The notes beneath the pieces were generated by a model that saw only the letters and a list, made by a program, of their open reading frames with translations, had not been told where the DNA came from and made no database searches. A DNA stretch of 64,000 nucleotides from Merluccius polli (taxonomy: Eukaryota; Chordata; Actinopteri; Gadiformes; Merlucciidae). Location of the stretch: the NCBI GenBank assembly GCA_030340625.1, contig JAOPHQ010005427.1:129001-193000 (forward strand), in the 5' to 3' direction. The position numbers and the translations under genes were made by a program. Numbering within the stretch: the stretch's first letter is position 1; every line of letters begins with the position of its first letter. This document shows positions 1 through 37,000 of this stretch, piece after piece.

Positions 1-5
1 AACAG

Positions 6-97
6 TAAGCCACGAGAGGCCGTGGTTTACAGTGATTTTAGAACAGCTAGGGGGCATTGTTCTGAAATAACTGTAAATCAAGGCCTCTCGTGGCTTA
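6..97. repeat. Hairpin with 28-bp arms
   Basis: TAAGCCACGAGAGGCC at 6-21 pairs with GGCCTCTCGTGGCTTA ending at 97; arms 6-33 and 70-97, with a further six-base pairing inside the loop. Sequence after it (about 47-165) is related to 8985-9070, so it is part of a dispersed element. Confidence 0.7.
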
Positions 98-253
98 TTG
101 CTTTTAGAAAACGGTTACTAAAACAGTTACTATGGAGTACCTAGTAGTGTTTTGACAAATCATGTTGATGGAGGCGGGAATCTGTAAGCGCATAATTGGT
201 GAACACAAAATTGGTAGCATTAGTTAACTGTAAAAAAGTGTCTGTAAAGGTTA

Positions 254-1196
254 TAGCATAGGACTGCTGGATCAGTAGTTCTGCTATAACATAGTAGGAC
301 CGCTGGATCAGTAGTTCTGCTATAACATAGTAGGACCGCTGGATCAGTAGTTCTGCTATAACATAGTAGGACCGCTGGATCAGTAGTTCTGCTATAACAT
401 AGTAGAACTGATGGATCAGTAGTTCTGTTATAACATAGTAGGACCGCTGGATCAGTAGTTCTGTTATAACATAGTAGGACCGCTGGATCAGTAGTTCTGT
501 TATAACATAGTAGGACCGCTGGATCAGTAGTTCTGCTATAACATAGTAGAACTGATGGATCAGTAGTTCTGTTATAACATAGTAGGACTGCTGGATCAGT
601 AGTTCTGCTATAACATAGTAGGACCGCTGGATCAGTAGTTCTGTTATAACATAGTAGGACCGCTGGATCAGTAGTTCTGCTATAACATAGTAGGACCGCT
701 GGATCAGTAGTTCTGTTATAACATAGTAGGACTGCTGGATCAGTAGTTCTGCTATAACAGTAGGACTGATGGATCAGTAGTTCTGTTATAACATAGTAGG
801 ACTGCTGGATCAGTAGTTCTGCTATAACAGTAGGACTGATGGATCAGTAGTTATGCTATAACATAGTAGGACCGCTGGATCAGTAGTTCTGCTATAACAT
901 AGTAGGACTGATGGATCAGTAGTTCTGCTATAACATAAGACTGATGGATCAGTAGTTCTGCTATAACATAGTAGGACTGCTGGATCAGTGGTTCTGCTAT
1001 AACATAGTAGGACTGATGGATCAGTAGTTCTGTTATAACATAGTAGGACTGATGGGTCAGTAGTTCTGCTATAACATAGTAGGACTGCTGGATCAGTAGT
1101 TCTGCTATAACATAGTAGGACTGATGGATCAGTAGTTCTGCTATAACATAGTAGGACCGCTGGATCAGTAGTTCTGCTATAACATAGTAGGACTGC
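254..1196. repeat. 36-bp tandem satellite, about 26 copies
   Basis: The unit reads GACCGCTGGATCAGTAGTTC plus TGCTATAACATAGTAG. Variants: C/T in CCGCTGG, ACTGATGG versus CCGCTGG, CTATAAC versus TTATAAC, and units shortened by three or more bases near 760, 825 and 940. It lies in a fry intron, 400 bp before the first exon of the window. Confidence 0.95.
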
Positions 1197-1608
1197 GCGA
1201 TCCCAGATTAGTTTCCGGGTGCTACACTGTGTGGCAGTCCACTGCTCCGATCATAGGATGGGTTAAATGCAGAGAATGGATTTACCCCCACAGGGATTTA
1301 TAATATATCTTCTTCTACTCTTGACAGGGTGCCTGGAGGCAAGGTTAGGTTAAATACCATTACATATAATTATAGGCTACATGAACCACACCCTAGGCTA
1401 CAACCTGAACCCTTAACTGCCTATTTCCTCTTCCTCTTCCTGAAACAGGAAGAGGAAGAGTAATAAAAAGTAATAAAGAGCCAAATAAACCACAAGAAAT
1501 ATGATGAAGCCAAGACCCATTTTTGAGTCTATTTTTTTTTACAACAACAAAGCATTACTGACTTGTTTTTTTGGTTTTGTGGTCTCATTTTTGTCTTGTT
1601 TTGGTCAG

Positions 1609-26256
<24,648 letters not shown>

Positions 26257-29200
26257 CAGGAGCTGATGAGCCCCCCTTCCTCCCCCTCCCCTCCTCCTCC
26301 TCCCCCTCCTCCCCCTCCCCTGCAAGAGCCCACCTCGCCGCCATTACACAACCCTTTCCATGCCATATTCTCCGCCGGCCTCCCCCAGCTCCTCCCTCCT
26401 CACCCCCGGTGGACCGGGGGGTCCCGGGCCTTACCTCCTCCCACCGTGCGTCTGCTGCCTCCTGGGCAGGGCTCTGCCTTCCCTCCCAAACCACAACCGC
26501 ACTAGAGCCCGTTCGCCCACAGCACACCCCTTCCTCCGAGTCCCTGCTGGACTTCCCCAAGCATCCAGACCGCGTCTCACCCACACCACCAGGCCCCGAC
26601 CGGAACGATCAACCCCTTTTGGCTCTTTTACCCACACACTCCCAGTATTACGTCGGTGCGGGTGATGCTGAGCGTCTTCGCCGGCCTCCGAGAGGACATT
26701 CCTCGCCCAGCCTTCCGCCGTTGCACAACGGCAACAACAACAGACACCCTTTGGCACTACCAGCATCGCCCGGCGCTCTCCTAACCGTGTCTTCAGAACC
26801 GGTCCTGGTGGAGCAGCGTGCCGACCCGTCTACCATGGCTGTCCCCAGCCGGGGCTCCCACCTCCCTCTGGTCCCATTCTCTCCTCACTACGAGCACGGG
26901 CCTCCCTCCGGCCCATCGGCGGTTCGGGCCCGGGACGCCGGCAACGCTGTCCAAACCCAGGCTCCCGCACCATCCTCCTTCCTCCCCCCGATCCCGGCCC
27001 CGACGTCGCCCTGTCCCCCTGCCCGGGGAGAAGCCGGCGGGTGGGGGTGTTGTGGCTGCATGGGGCACCCCGCCACACCCTTATCTCGCTACCTGGGCAA
27101 GGTGGGGCGCGCCGCGCTGCCCCTGCTCGACGTAGGGGGGCTCCTGAACAGTGAACCGTCAGACGTTGAAACCTAAGAAGCCTGTGACGTGCGTTTTTAC
27201 CAGTGGACCTACAGACCTGAAGTATGTAAAGCTCCCAGCCCACGCTGACAAAGAGACACTGACATATCTGACAAAAGGAAAACACGATGCTGCAGACAGA
27301 CCTGGGAAAATAAGACTTTCTTTTTTATTTTTATTTTTTTTTAAGACAAACGAGTCATGAAGTAAAAGTTATAGAGGGACGTGATGACTTGGACCTGCTG
27401 GATGGCCGCTACCCGCTGAGCAAGCTCTGCTCTGCTGTTACATATCAAAAAGCTTGTTAAGTCTCTCTTGAAGGTCATCACTCACTGTGGAGTCTGCTTC
27501 CTACTCTGATAAAGGCACACACCCTGGATCCTTTCCCTTTCTTCCCCGTGGAAACAAAAGTCAAAGTGGTTGGCTGCCACCACAAACTGTACGAAGAAGA
27601 ACTTGGCAATAGCGAAGAAAAGCCAGCCATTATACGAGATGACAAGGCCAGTGGAAGAATATTGTGTCCCTATTGCACTAAACAGAGTTGTTATGATGGT
27701 AAAAAAAAAAGGAAGCACGTCACTGATAAAGAAGGTGATGTCTCCATTTAGTTTTGCTGCTGTGAGAACACAGGCTGGCCTCACTTGAAGGCCAAATGCT
27801 GGACTTTTTTGTGTCAACCGAGCGGGAAAAAAAAAGATGTGCAATGCATGACCCAGCTGAATGCTTCTCACTGAAAGACGCTGCCTTTAGCTGTTTAAAG
27901 GGGTACTATGTAAGATAGTAGGCTGTATTTAAAATGAGCAGAATATGCTTGTAGAGAATTGAAAACTATTTGTTTTGAAATATGTCAACAAAAAAGTGTT
28001 TCATATGCAGAGGTAATATGATCAATAACGTTAAAGGTATAGTCAGCAATTCTGGGGAAAGATTATTAGATCTCAACACCAAAACAAATACACACTCCTG
28101 TCAGACTGACCCTCACTCTCGCTCCCCTCTCCCTCCACTGTGTCCACCAGCCCGACAACCCTGCTGCTGATTGGCTGGAATGGCTCAGTCCAAGCCACTT
28201 TGTTTGTTTCCCATTTCCAGAGCCTGTGCTGTGTATACACACTGGATTTTTTTTTCAGCGCACACACAGAACGGACAGCTAGCGATTGAGGAGATATTCG
28301 CTGAATTTGACAAAAGGTATTGGATAAGGATAGCTGACTATACCTTTAAATAATTAAAATAAAATGCATCTGGACCGAGTTTGAGCCTACATGTCAAGTC
28401 GTAGTAACACTAGCCAACAAATCGTTATTGTCCTCTGGCTTGACTCAAGCATACCTTCGCAGGGAACGTTTAAATTGAGACATGTTTTCCAATTTAAATG
28501 TTGTGTACTGACCTGGCAAACACATGTCAAGTAAATCAAAGTAGAAATACTAGCTATTAAACCATAAATGTGTTCTGGTTTAACTCGAGGGTTGACATAC
28601 TAGCCTCGTAGGGTAGGGTACATTGAGAAATGTATTTTAATTTCAACCTTGTGTTTTCACCTTGTAAACGGTTAGAGGCGCACACAACACTAGCAAATCC
28701 TTGCACAGTGCTCCTTTAAATCGCATGGACTAACTCTTGACTGAAAAACAGAGTTGACAGAGCGGGCGAAGGTGTAGTTCTTCAATCTCCTCTCGTGATG
28801 TTTATTAGTCCTCCAATAGGCTTGTGTAATCAGTATAACCTTAAAACTACTGTCCTTAAGCCTGGTCACACACGTGTCATGCTGTTCTGTGCTCTGGCTA
28901 GTTGTAGCGTTATAATTAGTATGTTTACAGTACACTGTATATCCCTTACTGTCCTACACTGTACACAAGACGCGTGAACATACACTGTTGTCCGTACTCT
29001 TTACTCGTGTTTCCTTCATTGTTGTATGGCCATTGTAATCTGTAGCATATGTTTGTGGGCAGGGTAGAGGTACCGGGCCCGGCCCACCAAAAAGGGGGCA
29101 ATCTGATGCTCATGTTCAAAGCAAAACTAGTTGTGCTTCTTCGCTGTTCTGAAATCAATGTATTGTCAGACCCTTTTGTCTTTTTGCCCATTTATATCCA

Positions 29201-29550
29201 ATGTCACTCAATTCAAGTTTTTCTATTTGCATTCACTGTTCAGATTCAATGTTAACTGCCATGCATGCCTCAACTGTGTACTGTATGAAGTGTTTGGTAT
29301 ATTTATAAATAGAAGCGTTTTATCTGAAAGTTGTTTTGTATGAGGTGCAAAAGGGGGCTTGAAGCTCACGTGGGTGAATTTGTGTGCATGCCGAACCAAT
29401 GTTGCACATTTTTAAAGCTTTTTAGAGTAATGTTTTTTTTCTCCCCCTCACCTTGTAAATACTTTTACAGCCTTTTGAAAGTTCAGCTGCCATGTACAAG
29501 GCTGTTTCAAAGTAAAGATATGTCAAAATAAATCAAAGCTGAAAGTTTTA
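26257..29550 (+). other. fry: fry 3' UTR with AATAAA near 29527
   Basis: After the TGA the sequence is C-rich to about 27.1 kb, then AT-rich. The last convincing polyadenylation signal, AATAAA at 29527-29532, is followed by a change of character. An earlier AATAAA lies near 28360. A short MITE (28031-28349) lies inside. No further fry coding sequence is seen; open frames here are discussed under findings. Confidence 0.6.
28031..28349. mobile_element. MITE in fry 3' UTR, 17-bp terminal inverted repeats
   Basis: TTAAAGGTATAGTCAGC at 28031-28047 is the exact reverse complement of 28333-28349. The length of about 319 bp, the TTAA-type ends and the lack of coding capacity fit a non-autonomous DNA transposon. 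Confidence 0.7.
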
Positions 29551-30271
29551 TTATGCCTGGTAGCGTTGTCCCACATGAATTCAAACACGGTTATTAGGGT
29601 CAGGTTGTTTTTTAAATCAACGTTGACACCACCTCTGGGAGGTATCAATGCACTGCCAGAGAGGTAAAAGAAATCATACAAGTAATATGACCTTTATCTG
29701 CTTGCAGAATTGCAAGTACTGAATCCGTCTCACCCCCATTTGGGTTCCTGGTTTGAGATATTGGACAACCCAGATAGTGATGGCTCAACATGACACAATA
29801 GGGGTCCTTTGGGCCACCAAAACAACCACGTGCAATTACAAATGTATTAGGCGCGTCTGAACCGACACGCCTTAAGCCATGTCATCCATCTGACCATGTC
29901 ATTTAACATTTCTGGGTCGGTGTAGTAGAGAACCGGCAGAACAGCACATGGTCCTGACATCTGTGTTTAACACATTTGTTATACACACACGGCAAGACGT
30001 TTACTGCGGGTGTCTGGCAAGTCTACACTCAAGTGGATCAAAACTGTAGTGAGGACAGCAGAAACTGTAGTTAGCCAAGTTAGAGACCCATCCCCCCCCC
30101 CCAATCAACAAGACCAAGTGGATTTGGCCTTGTTGACGGCCTTCAGCCAAGCAGGCAGTAGGGCTTACATTGGTGACAGAATTAAGCCACTTGATGAAGA
30201 CAAAACTGATCAGAAGCACATCAAGTACTCTTACAAGGCATGGTTGACAAGTTCAGTTTTGCTGCAGCACC
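29551..30271. other. fry-zar1l intergenic segment, no gene seen
   Basis: About 0.72 kb between the two facing polyadenylation signals. Short open frames exist on both strands (for example 30010-30279 plus), but none shows a recognisable motif or splice structure. Confidence 0.5.
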
Positions 30272-30277
30272 TTTATT
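30272..30277 (-). terminator. Polyadenylation signal of zar1l
   Basis: TTTATT on the plus strand reads AATAAA on the minus strand, about 243 bases past the zar1l stop. The fry signal (29527) and this one face each other about 740 bp apart. Confidence 0.5.
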
Positions 30278-30519
30278 AAATAACATTTTGATTTCATTTT
30301 TTTACTTTTAAACACAAGTATAGGAAGATGAGGGACAAGTGCTCAGGAAGTCTCATCCAATCGCCAACACTCGGCTCACCATTGGACAAAAGCCTCCAGT
30401 AATTCAGTCATCGAGTCACAACCCAGCATCATCAGTATGGTTTTTAAAAACACACCAACGGCTCGGCAAGAGGGTCCAGTTGTCGGCGCCGCCGCCGCCA
30501 CCAGCGGTGAAAGCCCAGC

Positions 30520-31052
30520 TCAGACGATGTACTTGAAGCTGTAGGTGGCATCACAGGACAGCCGCGTCCCCTTGCAGCGGCAGCACAGGTCTTGGCGGTG
30601 AGGCCGCTTCATGTTGATGTGCCGCTGCTTCCTCTCGCAGCAGCACGAGGTCTGCAGGCACCCCTGGACCGTTACACAAGCAGATGTTAGGCTCGTCTAC
30701 TCGCCCCCCCCCAGTGCACCGCGCCAACTGGTCGGCTCATCGTCTAGCCATCATACATCTGGGCGGACACTCCCACTTGTGATGTCACTAGAGGGTAGTC
30801 ACGCGAACGGCTTGTAATGCTAGTCACACTTGTGACTGGTGGTAAAATAGGGGCCCTTTGAGATTAGGGAGACAAAAGTTACGGAAAAGTGGTCCAAATT
30901 ACCTAAAGGACTACGGAATTGCAGTTTTCCGCAATTCTTAGACGTCAGCCCCATCGTCTGATGGTCGTTTTTCAAGGCGTTGGCCAAAAATGAGGCTGCT
31001 CACATCAGCAGAGCTATATCAGACTGCCCTGGCAGACATTGGGGGGGGGGGG

Positions 31053-31142
<90 letters not shown>

Positions 31143-32242
31143 CACCTGGCAGAGAATGGATTCCACTTTGTAGGGATTTAGTCCCACCTGACACTTCCGG
31201 CAGAGCTGTTTGTAGTACACCTAAAGTGGATTAAGAAAACATTAAAAATTCGATATATTTATATTAAAAAAAATTTTGGTTTTCGGTAAGCAGTTAAAAA
31301 AGAAAAAAAAAAAAAAGAGCCCCACACATGCATCCTGCAACCATAGCCGGATGTTCAAGGGGAATAACCGCACGTTTCTCTTACCTTGCTGGTTCCGGAG
31401 ATGCACCAAACATACGCACTCTCCCACCTAATGTTGCACTTCCGGCAGCGGAAGTGACCATATCTCTGTTCCAGGAACTAGGGCGGCATTTAAAGAAAAG
31501 ATGAAGAAAATAAAGATTTTTTTTTTAAAAACCCACACATATCGACACCTTGGTTAGGAACTCACCGGCAGGAACTCACCTGGAAGCGGGACCCCTTAAA
31601 CCCCTGATGGAGGGAGTTACCGAAGTCCGCCGAGGTGTCCTCCTTCTCGCCACCTGCCGTTCCCACGGATTGGACACACGCGTCACACCCACCTTCTCCT
31701 TGTTTTCCTCCTCCTCCTTTTTTTCCTCCTTCTCCTTCGCTGCTGCTGCTGCTTCCGGCGGCGGCCATCGTGAAGCCCCTGCGGTCAAACACCGGGGAGT
31801 AGATGGAGAGGGGGCGCGAGAAGCGCACGTGGTTCACGGGCGTGTTGAACGGCGCTCTGCCGCCCGCCGCGGTGCACGCCGGGCTTTTCGGGGCCCCGGC
31901 CTCGCGCCGCTCCCGTTCCTCCTCTTCCTCTCCTTCCCGTGAGTACAGGGTTTTGGGCCCCAGCGAGCACTGGTTCGTCTTGTCCACCTTGGCGTTCACC
32001 TGGACGCCGCGGTCCCTGGTGTCGCGGGTCTTCTTGAAGCGAGGGACGGGGCCCACCTGAGACAGGATGACCTTGCAGAGGTCCAGGTAACTGAGGCCGC
32101 CGGGGGTCACGAACCGCCCGTCGCCTTTTCCCCATCCTCCTCCTCCGCCGCCGCCGCCGCCGCGTTGGAGGAACGACGGCGCTGCGGCAGGGTGGCCGCC
32201 GAAAAATACGTTGCCGGTAACCGGGGGCCTGTACCCCTCCAT
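30520..32242 (-). CDS. zar1l: zar1l (zygote arrest 1-like), complete, 4 exons
   Basis: The ZAR1 family is oocyte-enriched and binds and represses maternal mRNAs through a C-terminal cysteine-rich zinc-binding region. Minus-strand exons: 32242-31580, 31477-31385, 31220-31146, 30663-30520 (TGA 30522-30520). All junctions are phase 0 with GT/AG on the minus strand, giving about 324 residues. The N-terminal exon has a poly-Gly run, GVQVNAKVDKTNQCSLGPKT and acidic/Ser-rich low complexity. The C-terminal exons carry FLEQRYGHFRCRKCNIRWES, YVWCISGTSKVYYKQLC, NPYKVESILCQGC, RPHRQDLCCRCKG and the end YSFKYIV. The start MEGYRPPVTGNVFFGG is chosen; an in-frame upstream ATG at 32380 lies inside a transposon and beyond the TATA-like box. 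It is convergent with fry. ZAR1L is preferred over ZAR1 from the fry/pds5b context. Confidence 0.92.
30725..30862. mobile_element. Foldback MITE copy, partial, in zar1l last intron
   Basis: Contains ATCATACATCTGGGCGGACA, GTGATGTCACTAGAGGGTAG and the right end GGTGGTAAAATAGGGGCCC. The left end is missing or diverged. It lies in the intron between zar1l exons 31220-31146 and 30663-30520. Confidence 0.6.
31056..31141. repeat. (TG)n next to a zar1l splice donor
   Basis: The plus-strand TG run reads CA on the zar1l strand and begins right after the donor GTGAAC of exon 31220-31146. A G12 run lies beyond it (31041-31052). Confidence 0.95.
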
Positions 32243-32287
32243 TGTGACCCCATGCACCGTCCTCTCCCTGCGGGCCTCCCGTGGTGG

Positions 32288-32295
32288 TTTATAAA
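32288..32295 (-). promoter_or_regulatory. TATA-like box of zar1l
   Basis: On the minus strand TTTATAAA lies about 46 bases upstream of the chosen ATG, implying a very short 5' leader. A transposon begins only about 70 bp further upstream (from 32365), so the native proximal promoter is compact. Confidence 0.55.
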
Positions 32296-32364
32296 TTCTC
32301 GTGCGTCGCAGGATTTGGAGGCGCGTGGGCGTTAATTGGTTAATTGGTAACAAGGTGGGGGGGG

Positions 32365-32880
32365 CTAGAACTCTAGACACCCCCTAGCGGCAGCACGTTT
32401 ATTTGGCAGCTAGGTAGGTCTAGCACGGCTCCGTCGGCTTTTTGGTGCTGGAAACACAAAGTATGTCTGACCAATCACAGCGTGAGTGGCGGAGTCGGAA
32501 GCCGGGCTACCATGACGACAGAGTTGCGACGGTTCCGAGGGAAAACAATGGCTGCTGCTGCTGGCGAACGGCTGTCTTTCCACTCGGCTTTGGCCGCGAC
32601 TCTTCAAGACTTGAAGTTAACATTTTATTTGAGAAAAGAACAAAGAACGGCACTGAAGTCTTTCCTCGAAAAATAAATATGTATTCGGAGTTTTGATTAA
32701 TTACGTAGCCAGAGCGACAGCTCTGACTACGTCACCTTCTTCGTTGCTCTGATTGGTTGTAGCGCTATCCTATTGCGTGCAGAGGGAACTTGAAAGACAA
32801 CCGTTTATCCCGCCCACACTGCCAATGGAGCTGAGCCAGACCTTACATCTTTCTGATGTGGGTCTGGCTTGCCAGGCTAG
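32365..32880. mobile_element. Non-autonomous DNA transposon with helicase-like ORF start, copy 1
   Basis: About 516 bp, inserted in or next to poly-G (G8 at 32357-32364; G24 from 32881). It contains a short frame reading AAAAGERLSFHSALAATLQD and LRKEQRTALKSFLEK, which I recall as the N-terminal start of RecQ-like helicase ORFs found in teleost repeats. The helicase motifs themselves are missing, so this looks like an internal-deletion derivative. Confidence 0.65.
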
Positions 32881-33440
32881 GGGGGGGGGGGGGGGGGGGG
32901 GGGGCTGTTTAGTCATTTTAAATGGGATATGGGTCATTCCTGGCTATTGGTGACTTTTCCGTCCCCAGGAAATAACTCTTAAAATTTAATTTAAATAAAT
33001 GAAATGTTTATTACGAAAGGCTTTTATTATAGACTGAGGTCTTCTGTATAACATTAACACAAAATAATGCATGTAAAATATTTTTAATTTTAATTAGGTC
33101 TACCTTTTTTTTTGGCACACACTACTTTTTACAATGTCCCTGAAGCAAATTTTCAGTTTCAATGAGACGCAATATAATTATAAATAAATAACAATTTACC
33201 TGATATAATATTAAAAACACGAAAAATGTATTATTTTTTCCCCAAAAGTTAGCACATTGAAAAGTCACAAATAGCCAGGAATTACCCATATATAGTGAAA
33301 TATTTAGGTGTTTTGAAGCGCGATTATATTTTTAATAAATCGATTTCAAAAGGCTTCTGGGCTGATTAGCCACACCTTGTGTGGTTATGGTCTTGGTGTC
33401 GCGGTGTTGGTGTCGCTATTAAGTGAAAGTCAAATTTGAT

Positions 33441-33561
33441 TTAAAGGTCCCCTATTTTACCACTCCACTCCCATGTGTGATGTCACTAGAGGGTAGAATT
33501 TGAAATGGCTTGTAAATGGCTAATCAACATCACACCTGGTGGTAAAATAGGGGACCTTTAA
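33441..33561. mobile_element. Foldback MITE copy, short, upstream of pds5b
   Basis: The ends TTAAAGGTCCCC and GGGGACCTTTAA are complete, but the interior is reduced to about 121 bp. It lies about 0.5 kb upstream of the pds5b first exon. Confidence 0.75.
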
Positions 33562-33819
33562 CCATTTGTGATTTGACATCGCAGTGGCACGCATGTATGT
33601 TTTTCTCAGATGTTTGAATTGATTTATTTGTCAAATAGTCCAGGCCTATATGTGATTGTAGGCGAATTACACGCTCACCAAAAAACAAGTAGCACATTTT
33701 AAAGCGCCCACAAAAACCAGAAAAGTAAAAAATTGAGATTGACTTTTTGATTGATTGTTGTTGTTTTTTTTACATCAAGACCACGCGTTGGTTGCCTTGT
33801 TGTTTACGTGGGGGTCGGT

Positions 33820-34700
33820 AAAACAGCCCCCCCCCCCCCGCCCCGTTATATGGGGACAACGGTTGGACCGGGTTGCGGCGGCGGCGGCGGCGGCGGCACC
33901 GGACGCAGTGCGGCGCGGTAGCGCATAGGGGGCGCTGCGAGCCCACGGATGGCATGCTGCCCATGGGTGCCGAATCTATACATGTTGGCGCCATTTTGGA
34001 GCTAGGAGGGGGAAGAGAGCTGCAGGAGAGAGGAGCACGCAATTGATCACAGTTCATCTACACAGGTATGGAAAACGCACTAATCAACACACGCTGTCTG
34101 CTTGGTTGTTGTCTTAAGTAACATTTGTTCGCTGGGGTTTGTGTGTGGGGAATTTGCGCGGTGCCCCCGTCTTGCTGTGATTCCCGGGGGCACCGCGGGT
34201 CTCCCAGCCCGGCCGGGGACAGCGCTGCCGCTGCCGCTGCCCGCGTCCGCCGCCTGAGTCCGGCTGCCCGTGTCACACTCCCCGCGGCGCACACCCGGAG
34301 AGCGGGGCGCAAAAAAACAACGGTTAGCTTTGTGTAACGTTAGCCGTGATAGCTAATGTAAATGGAGGGGGGGGCGCCTTGTCCTATATCTGCGTCGTCG
34401 AGGTCGTAGTTGGTACACCGCTACTAGTTTTTTTTTTTGGGGGGGGGGGCGATCTGGGTGCCATTGTGTACTAGCTTCACCCCCCCCCCCTCTGTCAGCA
34501 GCAGCACTGCGTGCTATGGCTGGGGAGCTAGCTAGCAGGGGCTAGCTAGTGCGTTAGCCCCGATGTGATTTGATGTTAGCCCCCGCTAACCGGATTAGCT
34601 AACGGACCAGGCAGACCAGTCTCTCTAGTCCCAGTCCTAGACGTCGCCGTTGGCCTTGACCCGCTTTGTGCCGCACCATAACAACGTGCTCGGCCCTGGG
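33820..34700 (+). promoter_or_regulatory. pds5b: CpG-rich promoter region of pds5b
   Basis: The sequence turns GC- and CpG-rich with GGC repeats (about 33876-33898) and has no TATA box. A GGCGCCATTTTGG match to the YY1 consensus lies at about 33987-33999, as is common at housekeeping promoters close to transcription starts. The non-coding first exon follows immediately. Confidence 0.65.
33960..34065 (+). other. pds5b: Non-coding first exon of pds5b (5' UTR), 5' end approximate
   Basis: The segment ends CATCTACACAG followed by GTATGG, a good donor, and contains no ATG-initiated frame continuing into the gene. It lies in the CpG-rich region. The next recognisable acceptor is at 45861-45862, 19 bases before the start codon, so the first intron would be about 11.8 kb. 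The transcription start is inferred. Confidence 0.55.
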
Positions 34701-36685
34701 GTGAAACACCTCCGCCATAACCAGGGGGGGGGATTGCCCTTTTTTCTCTTTTTAATTTATTTCCCCCGTTGCCGCCATATGGCGGTGTGTGGTGTTGTTG
34801 CTAGTCGCCATGTATTATTATTATTCCCGCGGACTAACGACACTCCATGACAAGTCCAACCTCACGGCCGGCCCCTTGTTCGTGTTTAGCACCGGTACTG
34901 CGGCACCGTTGGGGAAGTCATGTTGTTGACATGTTGAAAGCGTTAGAGAATATCTATGTATATAGTGTATATATATACATGTAGTTAATAAAACGTGGTG
35001 CTTTTATGAAGTATTGGGAGGCGATGTGTTTCTCTCCCAATAGTTTGACACGTAGCGCGTTATGGACCAGGGGTGGGCTACATCATCTAGTTAGGCTCAC
35101 CCATTAAAGGGCATCTCAAACTTTTACATATGGAGATGTTGCTCAGACATACGTTCATTATTAGGTTTGTTATTGTATGCCTGATCACTATAACTGCCTG
35201 CAACAACAACAACAACAACTATGGCCTATTTGTAGATAGGGGGGGGGGGGAGTCAACATTGTTGGATGGTTGACATGGCTGCTGCTTATTGCAATGTATT
35301 AACTAACAGCTCACCTTTTCACCTGCACCGCTGCCTACACGTCCACTGGTTCAATATCAGCAATGTTTGCCTGATCACCTTATCCCAATGTTTTCTCGTT
35401 GGGATTGCAATTCAGTGTGGACAGAAGACATGAATTTGCTGTTGATGTGGTATTCATGTATTCTGTTTCCCGGGGTTGTTGCTGTGAAATCACTGTTCTG
35501 TTGCGCTGCAGGTTTTTAAATGCAGAGGAAATAGCTGGAATGCGTTATGCTGTGGTTTGTGGTTGTCCTAATGCCCAACATGCCTAGCCTAGTCCATCTC
35601 ACCTTAGAGCAACCCTGTTCACACTGCAATTGAATAGTCGGCTAGTTATTCCATGTATCATGTTTGTAGACAAGAGATTTGGGAGACTACTCTTTGTTTT
35701 GCTGGTTGGATTTCATTCTGTTCTCGGCTTCGTTGTCGTCTGACTAGCTTGGGGCAGAGACACTTGAATGAATTAATGAAATTCTTCCATTCTTTTGAAT
35801 TTAATTTCAAGTGTTTCAAGGATGGAGGTGTCCAATGTTGTGAATACTCATTGCTCTCAATATGATTTGCTTATTGCATGATCATGAGCTTGTGTGAGCA
35901 CTGCCCTGATACTGTGAATTTAGAGGGGTCTTAATTCAGGTCATCTGTCTGTATTCCCTGAATCGGTTTGTACTGGTACGTTTAATTGAAAGTTTAACAA
36001 GCCTGGCCCAATTCTTCTTATAATTACAACTTATTTCTTGTGTTCCAGTTTATTGACATTGTCATACTCGCGTAACTGTGGTTCCCACCAGTGGTAAATG
36101 GGCTCATCGGGTCAAAGTTCATTGGAAGGTTGTTTCAAGGGAATAATAACACTCAAGTGTGTTTAGTGTGCTTGAACCCACATTCAGCCAGCTGGTCCAT
36201 GTTTACCTGATTTAACGTGGAGTCGTTTGATTTCTAATCAGGTCCTCTTCCATCCCTATTTGGGTAAGTCTCAGCAAGATTGAAACAAGTTTATCACAAC
36301 ACAAATTCAGTTACAGTCCAAAAGACTCATTTAAACATTTTCATACTAATTAAATGTACAATGGAATGCATTCCATACTGAGGCTACATGTGTGTATGAA
36401 TTATAAAATACTAAAATACATTTTACAATTATAAAATTAAAAAATACAAGAATATAATTTAAAAAGCAACACAATTTTATTCATGATATGCTTGTTAATG
36501 ATCCAGCTGCCTATTCAAAGAGAAGTATTCTGTGTCGGATTGGTCTTCACTCTCCACCGACCCCAAGGCTCTCCAACTGTATCTTCTGATTGGTTGCCAC
36601 AGTGATCTGTAGGTCTGTGCTCTCATTGGATTGGCTGGGAGAGATAGGACTCATCTCCAGCAGCAGAAACGAGGTCAGAACAAAG

Positions 36686-36819
<134 letters not shown>

Positions 36820-37000
36820 ACCCAAGCGCAAAACCTGAAAATGGTTGCGGGGAAAATATTAGTTATGCGGTCGGGCCTCTAAGCCAAAGCTCTGCAGATA
36901 CTCATGTTTTAGCAGAACTAGTGACCCAGAGGGTTTCCTGAGATCAGCATCCATTCGGTGTGGCAAACAAAACATTTTCTGAAAACATGCCAGACAGGAC

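Noticed and set aside
27548..27751. 67-codon plus-strand frame with a CPYC motif
   Set aside because: It lies deep in the fry 3' UTR, and two cysteines alone do not support a zinc finger.
29868..29985. 37-codon minus-strand frame beginning MSGPCAVLPVLYYTDPEM
   Set aside because: It is short, isolated, has stops on both sides and no splice partner could be found.
30010..30279. 89-codon plus-strand frame between fry and zar1l
   Set aside because: No motif recognised, it overlaps the zar1l tail on the other strand, and its length is within chance expectation.
34125..34337. Possible protein-coding first exon in the CpG-rich region
   Set aside because: Alanine/arginine-rich frames occur on both strands as expected for GC-rich DNA; the pds5b start MAHSK is clear at 45882.
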